Positions 1-7,415 of a stretch of 10,189 nucleotides of DNA are shown piece by piece. The notes under the pieces were generated by a model. It searched no databases and was not told the origin of the DNA. It worked only from the letters and a program-made list of their open reading frames with translations. Source of the DNA: Chlorobium sp. (GTDB lineage: Bacteria; Bacteroidota; Chlorobiia; Chlorobiales; Chlorobiaceae). A program made the position numbers and the translations under genes. Position 1 is the first letter of the stretch. Each line of letters opens with the position of its first letter. The stretch lies in the NCBI GenBank assembly GCA_028278005.1, contig JANQFD010000088.1, forward strand, positions 1 through 10,189, given 5' to 3'.

Positions 1-33
1 GAAAGACGCTCAACATAGAGAGGTGGTGCATCA

Positions 34-2217
34 TTAAAACTTTTTCAGCTTCAGCAGCAAAGAACTCAGCACAACACTTATGGAACTCATCGCCATGGCT
101 CCGCCTGCTATCATGGGGTTGAGCAGCCAGCCTGTCCACGGATAAAGCAGACCTGCAGCAACAGGTATTCCGACGGTGTTGTAAAAGAGCGCCCAGAACA
201 TGTTCAGACGTATACGCTGCATGGTCAGACGACTGAGTTGAATCGCCCTGGGAAGGCTGGAGAGATCATTGCGCATAAACACTATATCACCGGCTTCCAT
301 CGCAACATCGGTGCCCGCGCCCATAGCAATTCCGATATCCGCACGCGCAAGTGCAGGGGCATCGTTAATCCCGTCACCCACCATTGCCACCTTGCCCTTT
401 TCCTGTATTTTTTCAATATAAGCCGCCTTTTCTGCCGGCAGAACTCCGGCCCGGTAGGCTTTCAGTCCCGTTTTTCGTGCAATCGCACGGGCCACCCGTT
501 CATTGTCCCCGGTAACCATCGACGTTGACAGACCCATTTCATGCAGCCTGCTTATCGTTTCCCCGGCTTCATGCCTGAGTGCGTCACTCAGGGCAAAAAC
601 CGCCAGTGCCTTGCCGCTGTCTGCCAGCATAACTACGGTTTGCCCATCGGCTTCAAACGTTTCCGAAACCTGTCTGAAGTATTCCGTCTCTATACCCATC
701 TCCCTGATATAACGAAGAGAACCGATCAGGTATCGGCGTCCATCGATTAAACCTTCGGCTCCTCTGCCGGTAATCGCCCTGAATTCCTCGGTCTCGGCCG
801 GCAGAACATTGCTTGCTTCAGCCTTTCCGAGCAGCGCTTTTGCAAGGGGATGTTCCGACCCCTGCTCTATGCCGGCTGCCAGGCGGAGACACTCCCTTTC
901 ATCATACCCCTCCCGAACGTTCATTGCTGTCACCAGAGGAGCGGCCTTTGTCAGCGTCCCTGTTTTATCGAAAACGATATGTCTGAGGCCGCCTGCGATC
1001 TCGAGCGCATCTCCTCCTTTTATGAGAATACCCTCACGTGCGCCCATACCCGTGCCGACCATAATGGCTGTCGGCGTAGCCAGCCCAAGCGCACAGGGAC
1101 AGGCAATAACCAGAACCGAAACCGCAGCGACAAGTGCAAAACCGAACTCCTTCCCCAATACGGCATACCAGAGTATGAACGTAACACATGCAAACACGAT
1201 CACCGAAGGCACAAACCATGAGGATACCCTGTCGGCAAACCTCTGCACAGGCGCCTTGCGCATTTGTGCATCTTCAACAAGGCGGATGATCCTGGCAAGC
1301 ATGGTTTCCGATCCGGTGCGGGTAACCTTCATTGTGAAGCTACCCTCCCGATTAATGGTTGAACCGATAACCTCTTCTCCTTCTCTCCTTAGTACAGGAT
1401 TGCTTTCTCCGGTTATCATGCTCTCGTCAAGTGTTGTCGTTCCCCTGACAATCTCGCCATCTACAGGCACCTGTTCTCCCGGGCGAACCAACAGTATCTC
1501 TCCGGGATCAATTTCTTCAACCGGGACTTTGACCTCGATCCCGTTCCTGATAACAGATGCCTCTTTCGGAAAAAGCTTTTCAAGCCGGTTGATTGCTTCG
1601 GATGTCCTGTGTTTCGATACGGCCTCGAGATACTTGCCAAGTATAACCAGCGTTATCAGTACCGCAGATGCCTCGAAATACTGATCACTTGCGCCTTCAA
1701 AAAGGACAAGATAGACCGAAAAAAAATAGGCGGCACTTGTCCCCAAAGCTACAAGCGTATCCATGGTGGACGACCTGTTACGCAGGGCGATCCATGCACC
1801 CTGATAAAATTCCTTTCCCACATAAAACTGTACCGGCGTTGCAAGGATCCAGAGAAGATAACCCTGGTATGGCAGCGGATCCTGCATGAAAAACATCCCG
1901 AGAACCAGCGCAGGAACAGCAAAAAAGGCACCTGTAATCAGTCTGCGCCGCAGTCCGCGAAGCTCGTCATGGTATGCTTTATCTGTCTTTGCCGCATAGG
2001 CAGACTCGACCAGACGGGCTCCAAAACCTTTTTTTTCAATTTCCCTGACAAGTTTTGCAGGGTCGGTAACAAGAGGATCATAAGTGATAGAAGCTTTCCC
2101 GGCAGCGAAATTGACGACAGCTCCATCAACGCCGTCAGCTTTGCCGAGAGCTTTTTCAATAAGCTTTACACAGCTCTCGCAGTGCATGCCGATCACCTTG
2201 ATAACCACCTTTTCCAT
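34..2217 (-). CDS. copA: Copper-exporting P1B-type ATPase (CopA)
   Basis: This 727-residue inner-membrane ATPase probably pumps Cu(I) out of the cytoplasm. An N-terminal heavy-metal-associated domain (about residues 3-70) carries GMHCESC with Cys13 and Cys16. Eight membrane segments are expected: four between about 93 and 197, two at about 335-388, and two at about 670-720. The actuator loop has TGES at 269-272. The catalytic domain has DKTGT at 417-421 (phosphorylated Asp417), the HP motif at 456-457, TGDN at 569-572 and GDGINDAP at 614-621. Metal-site residues match the Cu(I) subclass: CPC at 373-375, Tyr-Asn at 679-680 and Met-Ser-Ser at 710-712. Length is normal for a one-HMA CopA. The ATG lies 2 bases after the copZ stop with only a weak purine stretch before it, so translation is probably coupled to copZ. 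Silver transport is a possible additional activity. No regulator gene is visible beside it. Confidence 0.95.
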   Translation of the reverse strand: MEKVVIKVIGMHCESCVKLIEKALGKADGVDGAVVNFAAGKASITYDPLVTDPAKLVREIEKKGFGARLVESAYAAKTDKAYHDELRGLRRRLITGAFFAVPALVLGMFFMQDPLPYQGYLLWILATPVQFYVGKEFYQGAWIALRNRSSTMDTLVALGTSAAYFFSVYLVLFEGASDQYFEASAVLITLVILGKYLEAVSKHRTSEAINRLEKLFPKEASVIRNGIEVKVPVEEIDPGEILLVRPGEQVPVDGEIVRGTTTLDESMITGESNPVLRREGEEVIGSTINREGSFTMKVTRTGSETMLARIIRLVEDAQMRKAPVQRFADRVSSWFVPSVIVFACVTFILWYAVLGKEFGFALVAAVSVLVIACPCALGLATPTAIMVGTGMGAREGILIKGGDALEIAGGLRHIVFDKTGTLTKAAPLVTAMNVREGYDERECLRLAAGIEQGSEHPLAKALLGKAEASNVLPAETEEFRAITGRGAEGLIDGRRYLIGSLRYIREMGIETEYFRQVSETFEADGQTVVMLADSGKALAVFALSDALRHEAGETISRLHEMGLSTSMVTGDNERVARAIARKTGLKAYRAGVLPAEKAAYIEKIQEKGKVAMVGDGINDAPALARADIGIAMGAGTDVAMEAGDIVFMRNDLSSLPRAIQLSRLTMQRIRLNMFWALFYNTVGIPVAAGLLYPWTGWLLNPMIAGGAMAMSSISVVLSSLLLKLKKF

Positions 2218-2219
2218 GA

Positions 2220-2429
2220 CTATTCCGATACCGTGTACCCTTCTTTTTCTATAGCGCTTTTCAGGGTCTCCGGCGATATCATACCTTCATCATAAACGAT
2301 CGTCACCGTTCCCGTACCGTGCGAAACATCAACATTTTCAACACCGCCGAGTTCCCTGAGAGCCTCTCTTACAAGAGCTTCACAACTGCCGCAATGCATC
2401 CCGCCGACACGCATCGTAATGGTGCTCAT
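2220..2429 (-). CDS. copZ: CopZ-like copper chaperone (HMA domain protein)
   Basis: This 69-residue cytoplasmic protein is a single heavy-metal-associated (HMA) domain. It has GMHCGSC near the N-terminus, with Cys13 and Cys16 as the Cu(I) ligands, and the spacing and length expected for the ferredoxin-like fold. Proteins of this family bind Cu(I) and pass it to the HMA domain of CopA, or to a copper-sensing regulator. The gene ends 2 bases before the copA ATG on the same strand, so the two almost certainly share a transcript and act as a chaperone-pump pair. The ATG is supported by a good Shine-Dalgarno sequence. Metal specificity is inferred from the CopA partner; mercury or another soft metal cannot be excluded from this protein alone. 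Confidence 0.9.
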   Translation of the reverse strand: MSTITMRVGGMHCGSCEALVREALRELGGVENVDVSHGTGTVTIVYDEGMISPETLKSAIEKEGYTVSE

Positions 2430-2435
2430 AGATAT

Positions 2436-2441
2436 CCTCCC
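2436..2441 (-). promoter_or_regulatory. Ribosome binding site of copZ
   Basis: Read on the minus strand, GGGAGG lies six bases before the copZ ATG. It is the clearest Shine-Dalgarno sequence in the window and fixes the copZ start. The rest of the gap up to the DUF1848 stop (2442-2535) shows a short GATA-G-TATC dyad at 2456-2464 but no convincing promoter hexamers, copper-regulator operator or terminator. Confidence 0.7.
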
Positions 2442-2535
2442 TTATCTGGATTTTTGATAGTATCCTTTTGACGTTTCCCGTTCCATTTTCATTTTCCGGC
2501 AAATCGATCCTGTCAGCACACCTGCACATGGTGAC

Positions 2536-3417
2536 TCACAGCATTTCCGCCCTGTAATCATGACCCCTGTAACCTTTTTCAGCCCGCATAAAATCTCTCG
2601 ATGCATAACAGTACACACAACGGTGCATGCAGGAACCGTAACGTCCTATATCAACACTCCTGATACAACCGCACTCTTTTGGTTGTCCCGGATCTTTTCC
2701 TTTCGCAAACTCGAATCCGAAAAGATCACTCAACAGCTTATCATCAATGCATTTTCCTTCAGAAATGTTGGTGAAGGCATCCCTTTTACCGCAGCTTTTT
2801 ATTGTTATACCTGCATCCGACGCAGCTAACTGCAACCGATCCTCAAGAACACGGCGTTGGTGGGCTGAAGGCTGCACATATCCCATCTGTGCGAGCGCTC
2901 CCTCGATATGCCTGTACCTTTTTAGAAAGGTTATTATGACGCTTTTCGTTCCGGCCGAGAGCCGGTCTGAAAACTGCCTGAAATTCCGGACATGAAATTC
3001 CACATTCATCGAAGGGGTCATTATTATCGGATCGTAACGCCAGATCATCTTTTCGGGACCAATAAGCTCTGCAAGGGAAAGAAAGTCGTCAATCCTTTCG
3101 TCAATGCAGGGAAGACCGGACTCATAGCTGTGTGGATAGGCTGTCAGGGTGTAAAGGAAATAATAGTTGTACCCTCTGCTGTCAAGCTCGGCAAGCAGAG
3201 GCTTGAGAGGTTTCGCGCGTCTGGTCCAGAATACGATTGCCGCAACATCCTCCGGACGGAGCGATATCTTTTTTATTTGTGAAGCATTATAAGGATTGGC
3301 CACCCTGCAGTAGCCGCGGCGTATCTTGTCGATAAACCACTCTGCATAAAACGCGGGGATATCGGTTCTCCTGCTTGCCGAAATTATCTGTTGGCGTTTC
3401 ATATTGAAACCGGCCAT
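2536..3417 (-). CDS. DUF1848 protein with C-terminal radical-SAM-like Fe-S motif
   Basis: This 293-residue protein belongs to the DUF1848 family, whose function is not known to me. Family hallmarks are the N-terminal SASRRTDIPAFY (13-24), FWTRRAKPL near 63-71, a Tyr-rich LYTLTAYP stretch (88-95) and IWRYDPIIMTP (125-135). The C-terminus carries CGC (Cys249, Cys251) and then Cys263-x3-Cys267-x2-Cys270 followed by Tyr-Ala. The latter is the spacing that holds the 4Fe-4S cluster in radical SAM enzymes, but at the end of the protein instead of near the start. I recall the Pfam description noting this resemblance. No signal peptide or membrane segment is seen, so it is probably cytoplasmic. Two starts are possible: the ATG at 3417, used here with a weak purine stretch before it, or Met6 (3400-3402), closer to the conserved region. 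The gene may be co-transcribed with copZ-copA, but the 107-base gap leaves this open. Confidence 0.85.
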   Translation of the reverse strand: MAGFNMKRQQIISASRRTDIPAFYAEWFIDKIRRGYCRVANPYNASQIKKISLRPEDVAAIVFWTRRAKPLKPLLAELDSRGYNYYFLYTLTAYPHSYESGLPCIDERIDDFLSLAELIGPEKMIWRYDPIIMTPSMNVEFHVRNFRQFSDRLSAGTKSVIITFLKRYRHIEGALAQMGYVQPSAHQRRVLEDRLQLAASDAGITIKSCGKRDAFTNISEGKCIDDKLLSDLFGFEFAKGKDPGQPKECGCIRSVDIGRYGSCMHRCVYCYASRDFMRAEKGYRGHDYRAEML

Positions 3418-3421
3418 TTTC

Positions 3422-3449
3422 TTTCGATGCTATTTGTGAACAATCGAAA
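3422..3449. repeat. Short inverted repeat upstream of the DUF1848 gene
   Basis: TTTCGAT at 3422-3428 is matched by its exact reverse complement ATCGAAA at 3443-3449, with a 14-base spacer. It lies just ahead of the DUF1848 ATG. On the minus strand the near arm contains the only purine-rich stretch that could serve as that gene's ribosome binding site. It could be a regulator-binding dyad or an RNA hairpin masking translation initiation. A 7-base repeat can also arise by chance. Confidence 0.3.
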
Positions 3450-3474
3450 CATCAGGGAGTTGACCGGTAAACCG

Positions 3475-3487
3475 ATTCCGACGGAAT
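3475..3487. repeat. 13-base dyad (ATTCCG-A-CGGAAT)
   Basis: ATTCCG and CGGAAT form a perfect palindrome around a single central base. One base between the arms is too few for an RNA hairpin, so if functional it would be a protein-binding site on DNA. It lies about 86 bases upstream of the lipoprotein start and 58 bases upstream of the DUF1848 start. No regulator family is recognised from it. Confidence 0.3.
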
Positions 3488-3573
3488 TTTTCATGAATGA
3501 TATATGTATTATTACTTACATGCATTACAGATGATTAGCAGGTCAAAGAGATACTTACTATATTTTATCCTAA

Positions 3574-4179
3574 ATGGTTCACATCGATCGACATCCTTAT
3601 ACATTGCCCCTTCTTGCCGCTGTTGTTATCCTCCTGTCAGGTTTTGGGGCCCTTACCCTTTCAGGATGCGATTCTTCATCGAAAGAGCTCAATGAATTGC
3701 AGCAGGCCGTATGGCAAAATCCTGACGACCCGCAGGTTTACATCAACCTCGGCAATGCATATGCCAGACAGCAGAAATACGATCAGGCCGTAGAGTCTTA
3801 TGAAAAAGCCCTTTCTCTGAATCCAAAAAGCGGCATGACCGTCTATCCTGCACTTGGCGCCGCATATTTTAACCGGAAACAGTACTCCCGGGCTCTTGTA
3901 TATTTTCAGAAAAGCCTCGAATATGCACCCGACGATTCGCTCCGTTTTTATGATATAGGCAATGTTTATCTACAATTGCAGAAATGTGACCTTGCAATCG
4001 AAGCATACCTTCAGGCCATTGAAAACAGCACGGCTTTTGAAGAGGCGCATTACAATCTTGCAATCTGTTACATCAGAACCGGCAATAATGCAAAAGCCCG
4101 GGAGATTTATACATGGCTTCAGGATAAAAACAATTATCTTGCCGTCTCCCTGGAACGCCATCTTGAAGGCAGCAACTGA
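3574..4179 (+). CDS. TPR-repeat lipoprotein
   Basis: This 201-residue protein begins with a lipoprotein signal peptide: a short polar start with Arg6 and His residues, a hydrophobic stretch at about 11-29, and the lipobox LSGC ending at Cys32. The mature protein should therefore be lipid-anchored outside the cytoplasm. The residue after Cys32 is Asp, which in E. coli favours retention in the inner membrane; whether this rule holds here is unknown. The rest is about four tetratricopeptide repeats (roughly 54-87, 92-121, 124-155 and 158-187), so the likely role is protein-protein binding or assembly in the envelope. No catalytic motif is seen. It lies 78 bases upstream of menF on the same strand but has no obvious link to menaquinone synthesis. 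The ATG fits the signal peptide exactly, although no Shine-Dalgarno sequence precedes it. Confidence 0.85.
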   Translation: MVHIDRHPYTLPLLAAVVILLSGFGALTLSGCDSSSKELNELQQAVWQNPDDPQVYINLGNAYARQQKYDQAVESYEKALSLNPKSGMTVYPALGAAYFNRKQYSRALVYFQKSLEYAPDDSLRFYDIGNVYLQLQKCDLAIEAYLQAIENSTAFEEAHYNLAICYIRTGNNAKAREIYTWLQDKNNYLAVSLERHLEGSN

Positions 4180-4220
4180 GACATCAGTGATATGAACCGG
4201 GCGTTAACAGTCATTTGCCG

Positions 4221-4249
4221 TTGTCTATCAGGTGAGAACATCCTCTGAT
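4221..4249 (+). promoter_or_regulatory. Weak candidate promoter of the men operon
   Basis: TTGTCT at 4221-4226 and TCTGAT at 4244-4249 are separated by 17 bases, and each matches four of six positions of the sigma-70 consensus. Transcription from it would begin almost at the menF ATG (4258), giving a leaderless or nearly leaderless message, which would fit the absence of a well-placed Shine-Dalgarno sequence. The match is weak. The operon could equally be read from the promoter of the lipoprotein gene. Confidence 0.2.
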
Positions 4250-4257
4250 AAGTGTAC

Positions 4258-5673
4258 ATGAGTAAATCAACCGACATTGTTGAAGAGATCAGAGAGCCTC
4301 TGTCGCTGAAGAAGGCCATAAACGAGCTGCAAAAAATGGTTGCCCACCATTCTGATGCTGTCGGTGATATCCCGGAAAAACAGCTTCAGACCTTTTCTTT
4401 GAACGTGACGGCAACCGATCCCCTGCTATGGCTGCACAATCAGGATTGCTGTCCCAGGTTTTTCTGGTCCAACAGAGGAAAAGATGACCTTGTGGCAGGA
4501 ATCGGCCTGGCAGACAGTATCGAGTATGACAAAACAGGTCCAAACAGCACCAGTTTCGATATCCTCCAGGAAGCTATCTCGAACAAAGATCCGGATACCC
4601 GTTACTTCGGAGGCTTCTGCTTCAATAACGAACAAAAACGGGATGAGCACTGGCGGGCTTTCAAATCCTTTACGTTTCTTCTGCCCGAAATCCAGCTTAC
4701 GGTAAAGGACGGTGTCCATAAGCTGAGCTGCAATCTCATGCTCGATCCTGAAAAAGAAACCTCAGCGCAATACAAACGGCTGCTGCATGCAATCGGCAAA
4801 CTGAATCCATCCGCCTCGCCCGACCATACTTGTCTGCCGCCATTTAAAACACTCTCATTCAGTCCGGACCAAAAAAAGTGGATGGAAACGTGCGAAAAGA
4901 TTCTTGCGGGATTCAGGGAAGGCCTGATGGGTAAAATCATACTTGCCCGCCAGACTCAACTTGAATTCGAGAACGGTTTTTCACCGCTTCTTTTTCTGCT
5001 CAGATATCCTCATCCGGGAAATTCAACCTACAGGTTCTATTTTGAACCTGAAAAAAACTCCGCTTTTTTCAGCTTCACCCCGGAACGGCTTTATCTCCGT
5101 AACCATGACCGGTTATTAACCGAAGCCCTTGCCGGCACCTGTTCCAGAGAAACGATCGGCAACGGAAACGGTGACGCCTGTGAGCAGTTACTCAACTCGG
5201 AAAAAGATAGACGGGAACATAAATTTGTAAAAGATACCATTGCAAAAGAGCTTGGACCTATCTGCAGTGAAATCGATATGGAAGAGCGTGTCAGGGTACT
5301 GCAACTCAACAGGCTGGTTCATCTCTATACACAATGCAGCGCCAGGCTTAATCCTGATTCCAATAGCGATACCGCCGTGCTCAAAACCCTGCATCCCACT
5401 CCTGCAGTAGGGGGCGTTCCAAAACCCCGGGCACTCGAGCAGATCATGCGTCTCGAACCCTTCAGCAGAGGTTGGTATGCCGGTCCGGTTGGATGGATAA
5501 GCCGCAACTCGGCAGAATTCGCTGTAGGGATTCGTTCTGCAGTTGCAAAAGAAAACAACCTCTACCTCTACTCAGGTGCCGGTCTTGTCCGGGGTTCGGA
5601 CCCTGCGTCCGAATGGGAAGAGGTGGATCAGAAAATCGCCGACATTCTTTCCATAACCCGCCAGAAGGTATGA
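4258..5673 (+). CDS. menF: Isochorismate synthase (MenF)
   Basis: This 471-residue protein converts chorismate to isochorismate, the Mg-dependent first step of menaquinone synthesis. The N-terminal half is variable. The C-terminal chorismate-binding domain (about 205-465) has GKIILAR at 225-231, with Lys226 as the expected general base. It also has FTPERL (273-278), TEALAGT (288-294, Glu289 as expected acid), an Arg-Glu-His (319-321), LHPTPAVGG (378-386), RGWYAGPVGW (404-413) and SEWEEVDQK (451-459) with the C-terminal Mg-binding acids. Anthranilate and aminodeoxychorismate synthases share the fold, but the Lys base and position at the head of a men operon favour MenF. The start is uncertain: an in-frame GTG at 4252 directly follows a stop codon, and ATG at 4258 is preferred as the stronger codon. 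Neither has a good ribosome binding site. The stop overlaps the menD start by four bases (ATGA). Confidence 0.92.
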   Translation: MSKSTDIVEEIREPLSLKKAINELQKMVAHHSDAVGDIPEKQLQTFSLNVTATDPLLWLHNQDCCPRFFWSNRGKDDLVAGIGLADSIEYDKTGPNSTSFDILQEAISNKDPDTRYFGGFCFNNEQKRDEHWRAFKSFTFLLPEIQLTVKDGVHKLSCNLMLDPEKETSAQYKRLLHAIGKLNPSASPDHTCLPPFKTLSFSPDQKKWMETCEKILAGFREGLMGKIILARQTQLEFENGFSPLLFLLRYPHPGNSTYRFYFEPEKNSAFFSFTPERLYLRNHDRLLTEALAGTCSRETIGNGNGDACEQLLNSEKDRREHKFVKDTIAKELGPICSEIDMEERVRVLQLNRLVHLYTQCSARLNPDSNSDTAVLKTLHPTPAVGGVPKPRALEQIMRLEPFSRGWYAGPVGWISRNSAEFAVGIRSAVAKENNLYLYSGAGLVRGSDPASEWEEVDQKIADILSITRQKV

Positions 5674-7415
5674 CCAACATCCAGATTACCACGCTCTGGA
5701 GTACACTGATCATCGAAGAACTGGTACGTCACGGCATCAGACGGTTCTGTATTTCGCCCGGTTCAAGGTCCACTCCGCTTACCGCTGCTGCGGCAAGACA
5801 TTCCGGGACTGAATGCACAATATTTCCCGACGAACGGGCAGCTGCATTTTTTGCACTCGGATATGCCAGGGGCTCAAAAAAACCTGCTGTACTGATCTGT
5901 ACTTCAGGCACGGCTGCAGCAAACTACTTTCCGGGTGTTGTCGAGGCGTCTCTGGACAAACAGCCAATGATTGTCCTGTCAGCAGACAGGCCCTTTGAAC
6001 TGCTTGAAACAGGAGCAAATCAGACTATACGCCAGTCCGGACTTTTCGGCAACTATACCCGCTGGAATTTTCAGCTGCCGGAACCGTCCGAAAGCACACC
6101 GGCAATTGCAGTACTCTCGGCGATCGACTATGCCGTAAAAAGGAGTCTCGGACCCCCTCCCGGACCGGTACACCTCAATCTGCCGTTCAGGGAACCTTTT
6201 GATCCTGTGGAAACTTCCTGGAGCGGTCCCTGGGTCCAACCCCTTGAAAACTGGAAGAATACAGAGGAGCCATTGAACAGTTTTGTATTCAACAGGACTG
6301 AAATCACCCGTTCATCGCTTGTCCGGGTAAAAGAGATCCTTGAAAAGGCTTCGCGACCCTTTCTTGCAGCAGGCCAACTTGATCCTTTCCAGGATGCCGA
6401 ACCCGTTCTCGGTCTTGCAAAAAAAATGAAAGCCCCCTTGTATTGCGACATAACCTCACAACTTCGTCTGCACGGAGATACCGAGGCACTGCAACCGCTT
6501 CTGTTTTCTCAACATTTTCTATCCGACTACAAACCGGACGCTGTGCTCCACCTGGGCGGAAAGATCGTAGGCAAACATCTGGCTGAAGCCATCAGAAGAT
6601 GGGCTCCCGAGCATTTCATTGTTGTAAGAAACCACCCGGACCGGTATAACCCCGACCACACTGCCACGCTGTCTATCGAATGTCCGCCTGTTGAATTTGC
6701 ACGCCTGCTCGCTCAGGAAATAAACCGAACAGAACAAAGCGGTCTTCAGCTGAACAATGCATGCCGCGCAATCCAACGTGAGCTCGACCAATACTGTTCC
6801 CCGGAAAACCCCGTTACCGAGATCTCGACTGCGCGCATTGTCTCGTCAATAATTCCCGGTGATCACGGGTTGTTTCTCGCCAACAGCATGCCGATAAGGG
6901 ATATGGACAATTATGCCGCCTTACGAAAAGGCTGCATGCCCCCCTCCTGCGGCATGAACAGGGGTGCAAGCGGTATTGACGGCAACATTGCATCGGCAGC
7001 GGGTTTTGCCCAGGGGGCAGAAAAACCCGTTACGCTTCTTATAGGCGATCTTTCTTTTTTGCACGACATCAATTCGCTTACCTTTCTCCAGAACCTCCGT
7101 CACCCGCTTACCATAGTTGTGATTAACAACAATGGGGGCGGCATCTTTTCCTTCCTGCCCGTTGCCGATCAAAAAGATATTTTTGAAACACATTTCGGTA
7201 CCCCGCAGAATTACTCTATCCGTTCTGCCGCGGAAACATTCGGCATTCCCTTCATGCGCCCATCTACCAACGGTGAGCTCATTGCATGCTACACCGATCG
7301 ATGCCGTTCGAATGTTTCAGGAATCATCGAGATAACCGGCACAAGAGACCAGAACGTCATGGAACACCAGAAGTTGAATGCAGAACTCAGGAGAATCATC
7401 GACCGGCATCTATGA
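5670..7415 (+). CDS. menD: SEPHCHC synthase (MenD)
   Basis: This 581-residue thiamine-diphosphate enzyme joins isochorismate and 2-oxoglutarate, with loss of CO2, to give SEPHCHC. Visible motifs are SPGSRSTPL (29-37, Arg33), FPDERAAAFFALG (52-64) with Glu55 as the cofactor-activating glutamate, TSGTAAANYFPG (78-89), SADRPFELLETGANQTIRQ (104-122, with Arg107 and Gln118), ANSMPIRDMD (404-413) and NRGASGIDG (430-438). The metal and diphosphate site runs from GDLSFLHD (459-466) to NNNGGGIFSF (486-495). The numbering of Glu55, Arg33, Arg107 and Gln118 agrees with what I recall for the E. coli enzyme. The frame stays open upstream into menF to 5472, but homology begins at MTNIQITTLW. That ATG overlaps the menF stop as ATGA, with AGAAGG just before it. 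Length is normal or slightly long for the family. Confidence 0.95.
   Translation: MTNIQITTLWSTLIIEELVRHGIRRFCISPGSRSTPLTAAAARHSGTECTIFPDERAAAFFALGYARGSKKPAVLICTSGTAAANYFPGVVEASLDKQPMIVLSADRPFELLETGANQTIRQSGLFGNYTRWNFQLPEPSESTPAIAVLSAIDYAVKRSLGPPPGPVHLNLPFREPFDPVETSWSGPWVQPLENWKNTEEPLNSFVFNRTEITRSSLVRVKEILEKASRPFLAAGQLDPFQDAEPVLGLAKKMKAPLYCDITSQLRLHGDTEALQPLLFSQHFLSDYKPDAVLHLGGKIVGKHLAEAIRRWAPEHFIVVRNHPDRYNPDHTATLSIECPPVEFARLLAQEINRTEQSGLQLNNACRAIQRELDQYCSPENPVTEISTARIVSSIIPGDHGLFLANSMPIRDMDNYAALRKGCMPPSCGMNRGASGIDGNIASAAGFAQGAEKPVTLLIGDLSFLHDINSLTFLQNLRHPLTIVVINNNGGGIFSFLPVADQKDIFETHFGTPQNYSIRSAAETFGIPFMRPSTNGELIACYTDRCRSNVSGIIEITGTRDQNVMEHQKLNAELRRIIDRHL

Larger units (their letters stand above)
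3418..3573. promoter_or_regulatory. Divergent intergenic region with presumed promoters
   Basis: These 156 bases separate the leftward DUF1848 gene from the rightward TPR lipoprotein gene, so promoters for both directions should lie here. The half nearest the lipoprotein gene (about 3495-3573) is clearly A+T-rich, unlike the coding sequence around it. Possible -10-like words on the plus strand are TATTAT at 3507-3512 and TATATT at 3559-3564. The latter has a weak TTAGCA partner 18 bases upstream at 3535-3540. None is strong enough to name as the promoter. No tRNA or small-RNA-like structure stands out. Confidence 0.4.

Noticed and set aside
1..33. Possible start of a further leftward gene (minus-strand ATG at 14-16) after copA
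   Set aside because: Only five codons are visible before the edge and there is no ribosome binding site, so it cannot be told from chance.
809..1684. Long plus-strand open frame of 291 codons opposite copA
   Set aside because: Its Ser/Pro/Thr-rich product resembles no family I know, and the opposite strand carries all copper-ATPase motifs. It is an antisense by-product of copA codon use.
1609..2295. Plus-strand open frame of 228 codons spanning the copZ/copA junction
   Set aside because: It lies antisense to two genes with intact metal-binding motifs, shows no recognisable domain, and I see no supporting ribosome binding site.
2519..2548. Small inverted repeats near the DUF1848 stop as a terminator on the minus strand
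   Set aside because: Matching arms are four bases (CACC/GGTG) and no T-run follows in the direction of transcription.
4175..4188. Hairpin ACTGA-GACA-TCAGT at the end of the lipoprotein gene as a terminator
   Set aside because: The stem is only five base pairs, is A/T-containing, overlaps the stop codon and has no T-run after it.
5472..5669. N-terminal extension of menD by 66 codons
   Set aside because: The extension lies inside menF in another frame and is Cys/Arg-rich, unlike MenD. The conserved MenD N-terminus begins at the ATG at 5670 that overlaps the menF stop.
7286..7411. N-terminal extension of menH by 42 codons
   Set aside because: It is a frame-shifted reading of the menD 3' end. 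The ATG at 7412 gives a normal MenH start.
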